The notes under the pieces: model-generated | Database searches by the model: none | Seen by the model: the letters and a program-made list of their open reading frames with translations, nothing else | Told to the model about the DNA's origin: nothing | Assembly: GCA_002316005.1 (NCBI GenBank) | Contig: DCIM01000077.1 | Location: forward strand, 1-64,000 | Direction of reading: 5' to 3' | Source: Prevotellaceae bacterium UBA1726 | GTDB taxonomy: Bacteria; Bacteroidota; Bacteroidia; Bacteroidales; Bacteroidaceae | Length of the DNA stretch: 64,000 bases | Program-made: the position numbers and the translations under genes | In this document: positions 41,750-50,068 of the stretch, piece by piece | Numbering within the stretch: position 1 is the first letter of the stretch | Layout: each line of letters opens with the position of its first letter

Positions 41750-42634
41750 TTAAAAAGAAATGTCGTCCTTGCAGATGGCCTTGATGTCATCAATCGAACC
41801 AGAGAAAGGACCATTGTGAGCCAGTTTCAGCGTACACATTGCAGCAGCGAAACAACCCGATTCGCGAGGCGACTTGTCCTGAGCACGACAATACAGATAG
41901 CCCGCCATATATGTATCGCCACAACCGGTAGCATCCACCACATTGTCGGTTTTGTAAGGAGGAACCTCAATGAACTCTCCGTTATGGAGAATGAGAGAAC
42001 CCAATGAACCCAGTGTCACAAGAACCTCCGATGGTCCCCATGAAGCCAGTATCTGTGCGGCTTTTCGTGGGTCTTCTTCGCCAGTGAGGACGGCCATTTC
42101 CATCTCGTTCACCTTCACGATGTCGATATATTTAAGCCATTCACGCTTCTCCTGCCAGTCAACAGGGAAAACCTTCTCGCCACGAACCTCACGAAGGAAT
42201 CCTTGTGCATCAATCGATATTCTTCCGCGTTTCGAGAGTTCCTTCACATAATCCAACGAGAAGTCATCGCTCAGGAGAGTGCCAAGGTGGAATATCTTTG
42301 CATCTATGCCTTCCATCTCCTCAATGCAGAACTGGTCGGATTTTGCCACCACTCGCTGCTTTCTGTCGTCAGAGTTTTCGCCATAGATATTCTCGAAGAA
42401 AACGGTCTGTTTGCTCGGAAAAACCGTCACTTTTACGCCCTTCTCCTTCATTTCCTCTGCTGAAGGAAGGTCCTCGTCAGCGAGTTTTGTCACCAGCGTA
42501 TAGTCAACCAGTTTTGGCAGATTATTGATGGCGTAAGAGAAGTAGAACGCAACACCACCGGCCATGTAAACGGTGCTCTTTGGAGTAACAATCTTGTCAC
42601 GAGTGATGTGACCAATGCAACATATCTTTTCCAT
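41750..42634 (-). CDS. PfkB-family carbohydrate kinase
   Basis: Ribokinase-fold sugar kinase of 294 residues. It has CIGHITRDKI at the N-terminus, MAGGVAFYFSYAI (substrate-side glycines), SIDAQGFLREV, KVNEMEMAVLTGEED, and the C-terminal PfkB signature DNVVDATGCGDTYMAGYLY with catalytic Asp. The start at 42634 (MEKICCIG) fits both the family N-terminus and the promoter at 42656-42686; the frame is open further upstream but that part lies before the promoter. The sugar is unknown. It diverges from the pyridoxal-kinase-like gene. Confidence 0.88.
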   Translation of the reverse strand: MEKICCIGHITRDKIVTPKSTVYMAGGVAFYFSYAINNLPKLVDYTLVTKLADEDLPSAEEMKEKGVKVTVFPSKQTVFFENIYGENSDDRKQRVVAKSDQFCIEEMEGIDAKIFHLGTLLSDDFSLDYVKELSKRGRISIDAQGFLREVRGEKVFPVDWQEKREWLKYIDIVKVNEMEMAVLTGEEDPRKAAQILASWGPSEVLVTLGSLGSLILHNGEFIEVPPYKTDNVVDATGCGDTYMAGYLYCRAQDKSPRESGCFAAAMCTLKLAHNGPFSGSIDDIKAICKDDISF

Positions 42635-42655
42635 ATCCTTCGATTTATTCTCCGA

Positions 42656-42686
42656 CAAAATTACCATAATCAAACGAGATAACAAA
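42656..42686 (-). promoter_or_regulatory. promoter of the PfkB kinase
   Basis: TTTG at 42686-42683, a 19-nt spacer and TAATTTTG at 42663-42656 on the minus strand. Confidence 0.75.
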
Positions 42687-42703
42687 ATTTTTCGCCGATT
42701 GTT

Positions 42704-42734
42704 TTTGCATTCTCGTAGTTTTATGCTACTTTTG
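42704..42734 (+). promoter_or_regulatory. promoter of the pyridoxal-kinase-like gene
   Basis: TTTG at 42704-42707, a 19-nt spacer and TACTTTTG at 42727-42734. The ATG at 42743 is only 9 nt past the box, so the mRNA should have almost no leader. Confidence 0.75.
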
Positions 42735-42742
42735 CATCGAAT

Positions 42743-43585
42743 ATGCAACGAAAAGAACTTCTCATCATCAACGATATGTGTGGTTACGGAAAGGTGGCCA
42801 CCACGGCAATGTTGCCTGTACTTTCCTATTTAGGAATACCAACCTTCAACCTCCCAACCGCAATCGTTTCCAACAACCTTGAATACGGTAAGTTCAACCT
42901 TCTCGACACCACCGAGTACATGAAGGGCGTCTTCCCGGTGTGGAAGGAATTGGGTTTCTCGTTTGGTGCCATTGCCACCGGATTCATTGCTTCTGAGAAA
43001 CAGGCAGAGATTGTGGCCGATTACTGTAGCGAGCAGGCGAAACTCGGTACTACCATCTTCGTGGACCCTATCATGGGCGATGAGGGAAAACTCTACAACG
43101 GTGTCACCTCTTCCACTATCAAGAGCATGCGTCGTATGGTGAGTGTTGCCCATCTTATTGTACCAAACTATACCGAGGCGTGCTATCTCACCGATATCCC
43201 ATTCACTACTGATGCCATCCCTCAGCGTGAGGCTTACCGCATTGTTGACAGTCTTCGCAAGATTGGTTCCCGTTCGGTCATCATCACCAGCATGAAGATT
43301 GAGGCCTCTACATCTTCTGCCGATGGTTTTGTTCATGCCGTTGTGGGTTTCAACGCTGCTTCGGGCGAGTATTTCATGTTGCCTTATCAGGAGATTCCTG
43401 TTCGCTTCCCAGGCACTGGCGACATCTTCTCTTCTGTACTCTTCGGTCATCTACTCAAGGGCGATGCACTGGAAGGCAGTACCCAGAAGGCGATGGATGT
43501 TGTGGCAAAGATGATCTTCCTGAACAAAGACCAGAAGGACAAGTTCCTCGGCATTCCTATCGAGAATCACCTCGACTTATTGTAA
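42743..43585 (+). CDS. pyridoxine/pyridoxamine kinase-like protein
   Basis: Ribokinase-superfamily kinase of the PdxK/PdxY/ThiD group, 280 residues. Motifs include NDMCGYGKVATTAMLPVLSY near the N-terminus, IFVDPIMGDEGKLYNGV, LIVPNYTEACYLTDIP, and the anion-hole/catalytic VRFPGTGDIFSSVLFGHLLK. Function in B6 salvage is the family assignment; the exact vitamer is unknown. The divergent PfkB kinase shares a compact promoter region. Downstream comes a 560-nt repeat-rich gap. Confidence 0.87.
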   Translation: MQRKELLIINDMCGYGKVATTAMLPVLSYLGIPTFNLPTAIVSNNLEYGKFNLLDTTEYMKGVFPVWKELGFSFGAIATGFIASEKQAEIVADYCSEQAKLGTTIFVDPIMGDEGKLYNGVTSSTIKSMRRMVSVAHLIVPNYTEACYLTDIPFTTDAIPQREAYRIVDSLRKIGSRSVIITSMKIEASTSSADGFVHAVVGFNAASGEYFMLPYQEIPVRFPGTGDIFSSVLFGHLLKGDALEGSTQKAMDVVAKMIFLNKDQKDKFLGIPIENHLDLL

Positions 43586-43611
43586 ATTCTTTTCCTCTTC
43601 ATTTTATTTCT

Positions 43612-43651
43612 TTTACCCCTCGCCTTTAGGAGAGAGGAAGGGGTGAGGTTC
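43612..43651. repeat. GC-rich palindromic repeat
   Basis: CCCCTCGCCTTTAGGAGAGA and GGAAGGGGTGAGG match the palindrome at 23451-23483, about 27 nt past the kinase stop codon. Confidence 0.75.
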
Positions 43652-43687
43652 CTGATAATCAGCGGGTTAGATTGCGCGCTTATTTCA

Positions 43688-43778
43688 TCCGCTCATTTCA
43701 GTTAAATTACCTCGTCATTTCAGTTAAATGAGAGCGTCTCCGCGGTTAAATCATCTCGTCATCTCGCTTAAATGAAAA
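43688..43778. repeat. degenerate 22-23-bp tandem hairpin repeat
   Basis: Four units of the type CTCGTCATTTCAGTTAAATGA. Each has TCATTT/AAATGA self-complementarity; the third is most diverged. No spacers of constant length, so not a CRISPR array. Confidence 0.75.
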
Positions 43779-43868
43779 AGAGGGGTTCACGATGTCAAAG
43801 ATTTTGCAATGCTGTTCCTCTGAACTGCGATACAAAATTACGACTATTTCTTGATACCTGCAATAGTT

Positions 43869-43905
43869 GTTGCAAAGTACAAGGCGTTTTGTTGCAAAGT
43901 ACAAG
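43869..43905. repeat. 15-bp direct repeat
   Basis: GTTGCAAAGTACAAG occurs at 43869-43883 and 43891-43905, just left of the long inverted repeat. Confidence 0.8.
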
Positions 43906-43912
43906 ATAGAAA

Positions 43913-44065
43913 AGAATGTAACATTGTAACAGTTACAAAAATAGGTGACCATACTACATTCCTTATGGTCTATTATTATATTATAATATAATATAATAAT
44001 AGCATTATTTTAGTACTCTTAGGGTGTCCTTTTTTTGTAACTGTTACATGTTACATGTTACATTC
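43913..44065. repeat. long inverted repeat with TGTAAC units and AT-rich core
   Basis: The left arm AGAATGTAACATTGTAACAG onward (43913-43950) pairs with the right arm (about 44023-44065), which carries extra TGTTACA units. Between the arms lies an AT-only palindromic tract around 43972-44002. No gene in 43586-44144. Confidence 0.85.
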
Positions 44066-44090
44066 TGTTACCCATTTTATTTCTTCATTA

Positions 44091-44122
44091 TTTGCATATC
44101 TCAATGAATAGTTGTATTTTTG
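44091..44122 (+). promoter_or_regulatory. promoter of the pseudouridine synthase gene
   Basis: TTTG at 44091-44094, a 20-nt spacer and TATTTTTG at 44115-44122. It decides the start at 44145 rather than an upstream in-frame TTG. Confidence 0.8.
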
Positions 44123-44144
44123 TGCTGAAATATATAATTCGACA

Positions 44145-45767
44145 ATGAACAATCCCTTTGAATACGAACCATCTGCCGCGATGCAGGAGGCTCAGAAACG
44201 GCTTATTGCACACATAGAATCGTTGTGCAAAGCCGATGCTGCGTTTGGTGAGGAAGTAGTGAAGGGTAAGATGTTTGGTATTCTTCTTACCTCCCAAAGG
44301 GAGTTGTATGCTTTCTCGGGGCAGATTGGTGGACGGTTTGATTGGCCGGGATTTGTTCCTGCCGTGTTCGACTATCTTGATGAAGATGGCTACTTTAAGG
44401 TGCATGAGCGCGAGATTTCAGCAATAAATCATAAGATTTCGGAGTTGGAGTCATCATCCGAATTATTTACATTACGTCAAGAATATGATACCCTAAAGAC
44501 GGAAAGCGAGAAGGATATTGAAGCCTATCGCCTGAAGATGAAAGCTGCCAAACTGGAGCGAGATTTGATTCGCGGAAAGGGCTTAACGGATGATGTTTCG
44601 CTTATTCGCGAGAGTCAGTTTATGAAGGCAGAGTTGCACCGAAAGAAACTCTCCTGGAACGAACAATTGGAAGATCTATCTTCAAAAATCAACGGTTTCA
44701 TCGGCACTATTAACTCCCTAAAACTCCAGCGTCAGCAGAAATCCGATGCTCTTCAGCGCTGGCTTTTCGAGCAGTTTGTCTTCAATGGTCCACATGGTTC
44801 AAGGGAGAAAAACCTCGTTGAGATATTCCACGAATACAATATCTCCCACAACCTACTAACCTCGCTTTATGAGAGAAGTCAGGGAAGAGACTTCCTTCCA
44901 CCTTCAGGTGCAGGTGAATGCTGTGAGCCGAAATTATTACATTTTGCAGCACAAAACAATCTACAACCCGTTGAGATTGGAATGTTCTGGTGGGGTGAAA
45001 GTCCTAAACAAGAGGTGCGCCATCACCTGCAGTTCTATCCTGCATGTAATGGAAAATGTCGCCCGATTTTGGAATTTATGGGATTCCTACCCGACAATGA
45101 ACCAAGGGCAGTGACGACTGAATTAGAAGAGGTATATTCAGATGACAGTTTCATTGTTGTGAATAAACCATCGGGAATGCTTTCTGTACCCGGAAGGTCG
45201 GAAAAACCGTCAGTTTTTTCACTTCTGAAGGCGAAATATCCCGATTGCGAGGAGTTGCAGATGGTGCATCGATTGGACATGGACACAAGCGGATTGCTCG
45301 TTGTGGCAAAGACGAAGGAAGCACATAAGTATCTGCAGCGACAGTTTGCCGAACACACCATCCGCAAAGAATATGCGGCATTGTTGAGCGAGCCGCTTAA
45401 CAAGGAAAATGGCACTATCACGCTTCCTCTTCGTCCGGATTTCGATGACCGTCCGCGCCAGATAGTGGATAAAATCAACGGAAAAGAAGCCGTTACAGAG
45501 TTTTTTCTTGTAGAAAACCGACTAAAAAAAGAGGAATTTGCAGTAAAATTAGTACCTTTGACCGGACGTACACACCAGTTGCGAGTACATTGTGCCCACA
45601 AGGAAGGACTTGGTAACCCTATAAAAGGCGACCGATTGTATGGTCAGAAGAGCGACCGCCTCTATCTACATGCCGAATATCTGGAGTTTACCCATCCATC
45701 GACAGGCGAAAGAGTGAAATTCCGCCAAGAACCAGAATGGAATATGACTAAAAATCACAATAAATAA
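44145..45767 (+). CDS. RluA-family pseudouridine synthase with long N-terminal extension
   Basis: Pseudouridine synthase acting on rRNA or tRNA. The catalytic domain (about 325-535) has SDDSFIVVNKPSGMLSVPG, the signature MVHRLDMDTSGLLVVAK with catalytic Asp378, RKEYAALL and LTGRTHQLRVH. The first 320 residues are not found in minimal RluA (about 220-320 residues). They include a coiled coil (about 85-215, rich in E, K, L) and a region with CCEPKLLHFAAQNNLQPVEI and FWWGESP. Such extended forms exist in other Bacteroidetes and Gammaproteobacteria; target RNA is unknown. The GH92 gene follows after 8 nt. Confidence 0.9.
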   Translation: MNNPFEYEPSAAMQEAQKRLIAHIESLCKADAAFGEEVVKGKMFGILLTSQRELYAFSGQIGGRFDWPGFVPAVFDYLDEDGYFKVHEREISAINHKISELESSSELFTLRQEYDTLKTESEKDIEAYRLKMKAAKLERDLIRGKGLTDDVSLIRESQFMKAELHRKKLSWNEQLEDLSSKINGFIGTINSLKLQRQQKSDALQRWLFEQFVFNGPHGSREKNLVEIFHEYNISHNLLTSLYERSQGRDFLPPSGAGECCEPKLLHFAAQNNLQPVEIGMFWWGESPKQEVRHHLQFYPACNGKCRPILEFMGFLPDNEPRAVTTELEEVYSDDSFIVVNKPSGMLSVPGRSEKPSVFSLLKAKYPDCEELQMVHRLDMDTSGLLVVAKTKEAHKYLQRQFAEHTIRKEYAALLSEPLNKENGTITLPLRPDFDDRPRQIVDKINGKEAVTEFFLVENRLKKEEFAVKLVPLTGRTHQLRVHCAHKEGLGNPIKGDRLYGQKSDRLYLHAEYLEFTHPSTGERVKFRQEPEWNMTKNHNK

Positions 45768-45775
45768 AACCAAAA

Positions 45776-48025
45776 ATGAAAAAATCAAGATTAACTATCC
45801 TTATTGGTTTATTGGGTTTTGCTATGAGCAGTTTTGCCCAAAGCAACAATATCCAGTATGTTGACCCAACCATCGGTTCAGGTGGTCACGGTCATGTCTT
45901 CGTAGGTGCAAATGTGCCGTTCAGTGCTGTGCAGCTTGGTCCTCAGAACATCTTCCAAGGTTGGGATTGGTGTTCGGGCTATTACTACGACGACCCTATC
46001 GTCATCGGTTTCTCGCACAATCACCTCTCAGGAACCGGTTGCGACGACCTCGGCGACATCATCTTCATGCCTTATTCAGGAAAGCTCCGCACCCGTCGCG
46101 GTGAACCAAACAAGATTGATGCCGATTGCGCCTCGACAAGCTACGACCACAAGAACGAGACAGCGCAACCAGGTTACTACCGCGTGAAACTCGACAATGG
46201 TGTTGATGCAGAGTTGACCACTACACAACGCGTGGGAATGCACCGCTACACCTACACAGAAGATGGTCCTTCGCGCCTCCTCATCGACCTTGAGAATGTT
46301 AATGGAAGCGACATCTACGAAGCCTACATCCACCGTGTTGATGAATACACCGTGGAGGGTTACATTTTCGTTCACGGTTGGGCACCATTCCACAAGACAT
46401 TCTTCTATGCAAAGTTCAACCAGCCGATAAAGGATTTCCGCACATTCATCAAAGATGAATACCAAGGCAATGGCGACGAACTCCAAACGAAGCGACTCAA
46501 AGCCGTCCTCACCTTCGACAAAGGCGTAAAGGCAGTGATGGCAAAGTGCGCCCTCTCGTCGGTTAGTTGCAAGAACGCCCGCATGAACATGGAAACGGAG
46601 TTGTCGGGTTGGGACTTCGCACAGACAAAGCAAGATGCGCAAGATATATGGAATGAACAACTGGCATGTGTAGATATTGAGGGAACACCAAAGCAGAAGA
46701 AGATATTCTACACCGCCCTCTATCACTCGTTCATCGCACCAAACCTTTATTGCGATGTGAACGGCGACTTCCGTGGTATGGACGATAAGATTTACACTAA
46801 CAACAGATTCCGCAACTACACAACCCTCTCGCTTTGGGATACATATCGCCAGTTGCACCCAATGTACACCATTCTCGCACCAGAGTATGTGGACGATATG
46901 GTGAACTCTATGCTCTCAATCTACGACCAGAATGGCAAACTCCCTATCTGGCCACTCCTCGCCGGTGAGACAAACTGTATGCCAGGTTACTCTTCAGTAC
47001 CAGTCATTGCCGATGCTTATCTCAAGGGATTCCACGATTTTGATACAGAGAAAGCACTCGAAGAGATGGTGGCAACAGCCACATACAGCAAGCAGAAACT
47101 TGTGCCAGAGTTCATGAAGTATGGTTATATTCCTGCCGACTGCGGTCGTGAGGCAACATCAATCTGTCTTGAGTATGCTGTTGACGACTGGGGACTTGCA
47201 CTCATGGCAAAGGCAATGGGTAAGGAGGATATCTACAACACCTTCATCAAGCGCGGTCATGCCTATGAGCACTATTGGGACAAAGCAATCCTGAAGTGTC
47301 ATCCAAAGATGAAGGACGGCAGTTGGTATGAGCCATACGATCCATTCCTCGCAAATCATCGCGATGGAGTAGGCGACTTCTGCGAAGGAAACGGTTGGCA
47401 ATACACCTTCATGGTACCACAGGATCCTGACGGACTCGTGAAACTGCATGGTTCGGATGAGGCATTCATTAAGAACCTTGATGAGTTGTTCGTTGCAGAA
47501 GGCGATCTCGGTGAGGGAGCACCACCAGATGTATCAGGTTTGATTGGTCAGTATGCACATGGCAATGAGCCAAACCACCACATACCTTATTTATATGCGT
47601 ATGCAGGAGCACAGTGGAAGACAGCCGAGAAGATTCGCGAGATTCAGGAGACACAATATACAGATCAGCCAAACGGATATTGTGGTAACGAGGATTGCGG
47701 TCAGATGTCGGCATGGCATGTGATGTCGGCCCTTGGATTCTATCAGGTCAATCCATCAAACGGTGTGTTTGTCCTTGGTAGTCCTCTCTTCACGAAGGCA
47801 ACAATCCATACCCCTGGAGGCAATACCTTCACCATCACTGCGCCACAGAATTCGGATAAGAACATCTACATCCAGTCGGCAAAACTCAACGGAAAGGCTT
47901 ATGCCAACTCGTTCATCACCTATCTGGACATTATGAAGGGTGGTCGTCTCGACCTCACTATGGGTGCAAAACCAAACAAGAACTTCGGTAAGGCACCACA
48001 GAATCGTCCTGTAAGTGCAAGATAA
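45776..48025 (+). CDS. GH92 alpha-mannosidase, secreted
   Basis: Calcium-dependent exo-alpha-mannosidase family acting on N-glycans or yeast mannan. Signal peptide MKKSRLTILIGLLGFAMSSFA, then the GH92 N-terminal beta domain with VDPTIGSGGHGHVFVGANVP and FSHNHLSGTGCDDLGD. An (alpha/alpha)6 domain follows with YIPADCGREATSICLEYAVD, HGNEPNHHIPYLY (metal and base region) and YCGNEDCGQMSAWHVMSALG (acid Glu in NED). The C-terminal beta segment ends at 749 residues, a normal length. Co-transcription with the pseudouridine synthase is likely given the 8-nt gap. A terminator follows. Confidence 0.95.
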   Translation: MKKSRLTILIGLLGFAMSSFAQSNNIQYVDPTIGSGGHGHVFVGANVPFSAVQLGPQNIFQGWDWCSGYYYDDPIVIGFSHNHLSGTGCDDLGDIIFMPYSGKLRTRRGEPNKIDADCASTSYDHKNETAQPGYYRVKLDNGVDAELTTTQRVGMHRYTYTEDGPSRLLIDLENVNGSDIYEAYIHRVDEYTVEGYIFVHGWAPFHKTFFYAKFNQPIKDFRTFIKDEYQGNGDELQTKRLKAVLTFDKGVKAVMAKCALSSVSCKNARMNMETELSGWDFAQTKQDAQDIWNEQLACVDIEGTPKQKKIFYTALYHSFIAPNLYCDVNGDFRGMDDKIYTNNRFRNYTTLSLWDTYRQLHPMYTILAPEYVDDMVNSMLSIYDQNGKLPIWPLLAGETNCMPGYSSVPVIADAYLKGFHDFDTEKALEEMVATATYSKQKLVPEFMKYGYIPADCGREATSICLEYAVDDWGLALMAKAMGKEDIYNTFIKRGHAYEHYWDKAILKCHPKMKDGSWYEPYDPFLANHRDGVGDFCEGNGWQYTFMVPQDPDGLVKLHGSDEAFIKNLDELFVAEGDLGEGAPPDVSGLIGQYAHGNEPNHHIPYLYAYAGAQWKTAEKIREIQETQYTDQPNGYCGNEDCGQMSAWHVMSALGFYQVNPSNGVFVLGSPLFTKATIHTPGGNTFTITAPQNSDKNIYIQSAKLNGKAYANSFITYLDIMKGGRLDLTMGAKPNKNFGKAPQNRPVSAR

Positions 48026-48048
48026 TACCACACAATTACAATAAAAGA

Positions 48049-48087
48049 AATGACCGCATTACCCAAAGTAGTGCGGTCATTCTGTTT
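48049..48087 (+). terminator. intrinsic terminator after GH92
   Basis: A 10-bp stem AATGACCGCA (48049-48058) with 48072-48081, followed by CTGTTTTT. Confidence 0.85.
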
Positions 48088-48165
48088 TTATTCGCCTAAT
48101 TTCTGCAGGATAAAATGTGCTATTCGGCATTTTTTTGAGGATTTTCCGTATTATTTTCCAAATAA

Positions 48166-48198
48166 GTTGCAATTACTTGAGAAAACATTGTATCTTTG
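48166..48198 (+). promoter_or_regulatory. promoter of the outer-membrane barrel gene
   Basis: GTTG at 48166-48169, a 21-nt spacer and TATCTTTG at 48191-48198. It supports the start at 48263 over the upstream in-frame ATG at 48050 inside the terminator. Confidence 0.65.
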
Positions 48199-48262
48199 CA
48201 ACAGGAAAAACTATTCCACAATACTGCAAATCTATCTTCTTAAAGACAACTACACTCAAAAA

Positions 48263-50062
48263 ATGAAACATTTTTTTCTCTCTCTTATAGTATTGTTTGC
48301 TTTTGTAGCTGAGGTTACAGCGCAAGAGTATGCCGTTGAACTTGAAGCAAACAAAAAGACTGTGTATGTCAAACTCCTTGGTTTGCCAGAATCGACAACC
48401 ATTCAGGAGGTTCTCAATATATTGCCGGAAATGCTCAGTCGTCCGGGAACATTCCTTGTGAGCAACTATGTCATAAAGATAGAAGGCATGTGTGTTGACA
48501 ATGCTTCAGACGCAGTTACCAAGCAGTTGAGAATTGCTGATGTGGAGAAAATCGTTGTTGAAGAATCACCTATTGACACTTATAACCATCAGGGAGAAGG
48601 CGGTTCAATAAATATCATCCTTACTGATTCTGATTGTGGTTTGTCGGGTAATGTCTCGCTTGATGGCTGTTATCCGACAGATATTGTCCCTGGACTTCAC
48701 CTGAATTATAAAAAAGGAGATTGGCGAATCCATGGTCTTGCGAAAGGTGAATACTATGACCCAACAGTTTTGGATTTTGATGTAAACCAACCAAAGGATA
48801 TAGGGACACAAGACTATTCATATACCAAGAATAACCGTTTCTGGGGTCAGTTTGCCCGCATTTATGCATCTCGTAACACAGATAAGTCTTTGATTGAATT
48901 AGCTGCAGGCGAGGAGAATTCAAGTTCGCGTGAATTATTTGAAGGCGGACAGAATAAGTTGGAGACAAAAGATGTATTTACTTTCCTTGGTCATGCGAAA
49001 TGGGAATATAACCTTACCAAGAAATCGAAGATGATGGTCAGAGGTGATTACAATTTCACACCAACAAAAGAGAAAAAAGATGGAAAACTGATGGCAGATA
49101 CTAAGGTTAATTCTGTATCATCGCAGGCAGAATACACCTTTACGGTATTCTCCAATGAAAAATCCAATCTTGTCCTCCATGCGGGTTCTAATTTCAACTT
49201 TGACTGGACGAATATCTCGCTTAACCAAAACATCGAGCGTACGACGCATATTATGCCTTATGTAAAGGTGGAATCAAAACTTGGTCGCTGGTTGCTTCTT
49301 GGCGAGGCAGAGTACCAGAACTTCAAATATTCACTCCTTGACAAAGACGATAAAGATGTGTCACCTCTTGATATCTCCGTACACCACGATTTCACCGGTG
49401 CATTTGTTGTTGGTTATCAGTTGACTGACCACCAGTTTCTGCGTTTTACCGCCGATGAGAAGATTCAACGCCAGAATAGTTTGACACTTGAACCGATTAA
49501 ACATAACGAGTTGAAACTTGACTATATCATCAATCATTATTCGGATGTGGATTCTTGGTTGGTGAATGTAGGAACAGGCTATATCCATGTTGGTGATATC
49601 TTTGCAACAAAGGAAAACCCTTGCGAGAAGAATAAAATCTTGTTTGCAAATGCAATGGCATCCTATCAGCGAGGAATTTTCTCCATTGCACTGACGGGAA
49701 ATCTATATAGTTGCGGTGAGCATTTTCAGGATAATTCGTCCAGCACCTACACCTATTTCAATGCATCCGTCCTTCCTTCAATAAATCTCCGTAATGGTTT
49801 GCATTGTGCTGTTCATTATGTTCACAACGGTGTTGTAGATCAGTATGTGCAGAGAAAAGGTGCATGTAACTATCTACGAATGATTGTCAGCAAAGATTTT
49901 GGAAATTGGAATGTCCATGCCTACGGACAGATTAATCTGCATGGCAAGACGAAAGACATTTCGTATAATTTTGGGGATTCTGGATATACCTCTTTGGGCA
50001 TCAGTACATCACACGAACTTGTTCGCAATGCCGTTGGTGTGGGTTTCAGATATAGTTTCTAA
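48263..50062 (+). CDS. outer-membrane beta-barrel protein, plug plus OMP_b-brl_3-like barrel
   Basis: 599-residue outer-membrane protein. After the signal peptide (KHFFLSLIVLFAFVAEVTAQ) a short plug-like domain appears: EVLNILPEMLSRPGTFLVSN, IRIADVEKIVVEESPIDTYN and GEGGSINIILTD, equivalent to the LPG/NPSAKYDAEG/INI region of TonB-linked barrels. The rest is alternating beta strands ending VGVGFRYSF with C-terminal Phe. No carboxypeptidase-like N-terminal domain and no obvious TonB box. It converges on the AraC-type gene with a 6-nt gap. Cargo unknown. Confidence 0.8.
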   Translation: MKHFFLSLIVLFAFVAEVTAQEYAVELEANKKTVYVKLLGLPESTTIQEVLNILPEMLSRPGTFLVSNYVIKIEGMCVDNASDAVTKQLRIADVEKIVVEESPIDTYNHQGEGGSINIILTDSDCGLSGNVSLDGCYPTDIVPGLHLNYKKGDWRIHGLAKGEYYDPTVLDFDVNQPKDIGTQDYSYTKNNRFWGQFARIYASRNTDKSLIELAAGEENSSSRELFEGGQNKLETKDVFTFLGHAKWEYNLTKKSKMMVRGDYNFTPTKEKKDGKLMADTKVNSVSSQAEYTFTVFSNEKSNLVLHAGSNFNFDWTNISLNQNIERTTHIMPYVKVESKLGRWLLLGEAEYQNFKYSLLDKDDKDVSPLDISVHHDFTGAFVVGYQLTDHQFLRFTADEKIQRQNSLTLEPIKHNELKLDYIINHYSDVDSWLVNVGTGYIHVGDIFATKENPCEKNKILFANAMASYQRGIFSIALTGNLYSCGEHFQDNSSSTYTYFNASVLPSINLRNGLHCAVHYVHNGVVDQYVQRKGACNYLRMIVSKDFGNWNVHAYGQINLHGKTKDISYNFGDSGYTSLGISTSHELVRNAVGVGFRYSF

Positions 50063-50068
50063 TCACTC

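Noticed and set aside
43688..43778. Possible CRISPR array
   Set aside because: Units are directly adjacent and degenerate, without unique spacers of constant length, and no cas genes are present.
48050..48262. Longer N-terminus for the outer-membrane barrel protein
   Set aside because: The upstream ATG is inside the GH92 terminator and before the promoter at 48166-48198; the signal peptide begins at 48263.
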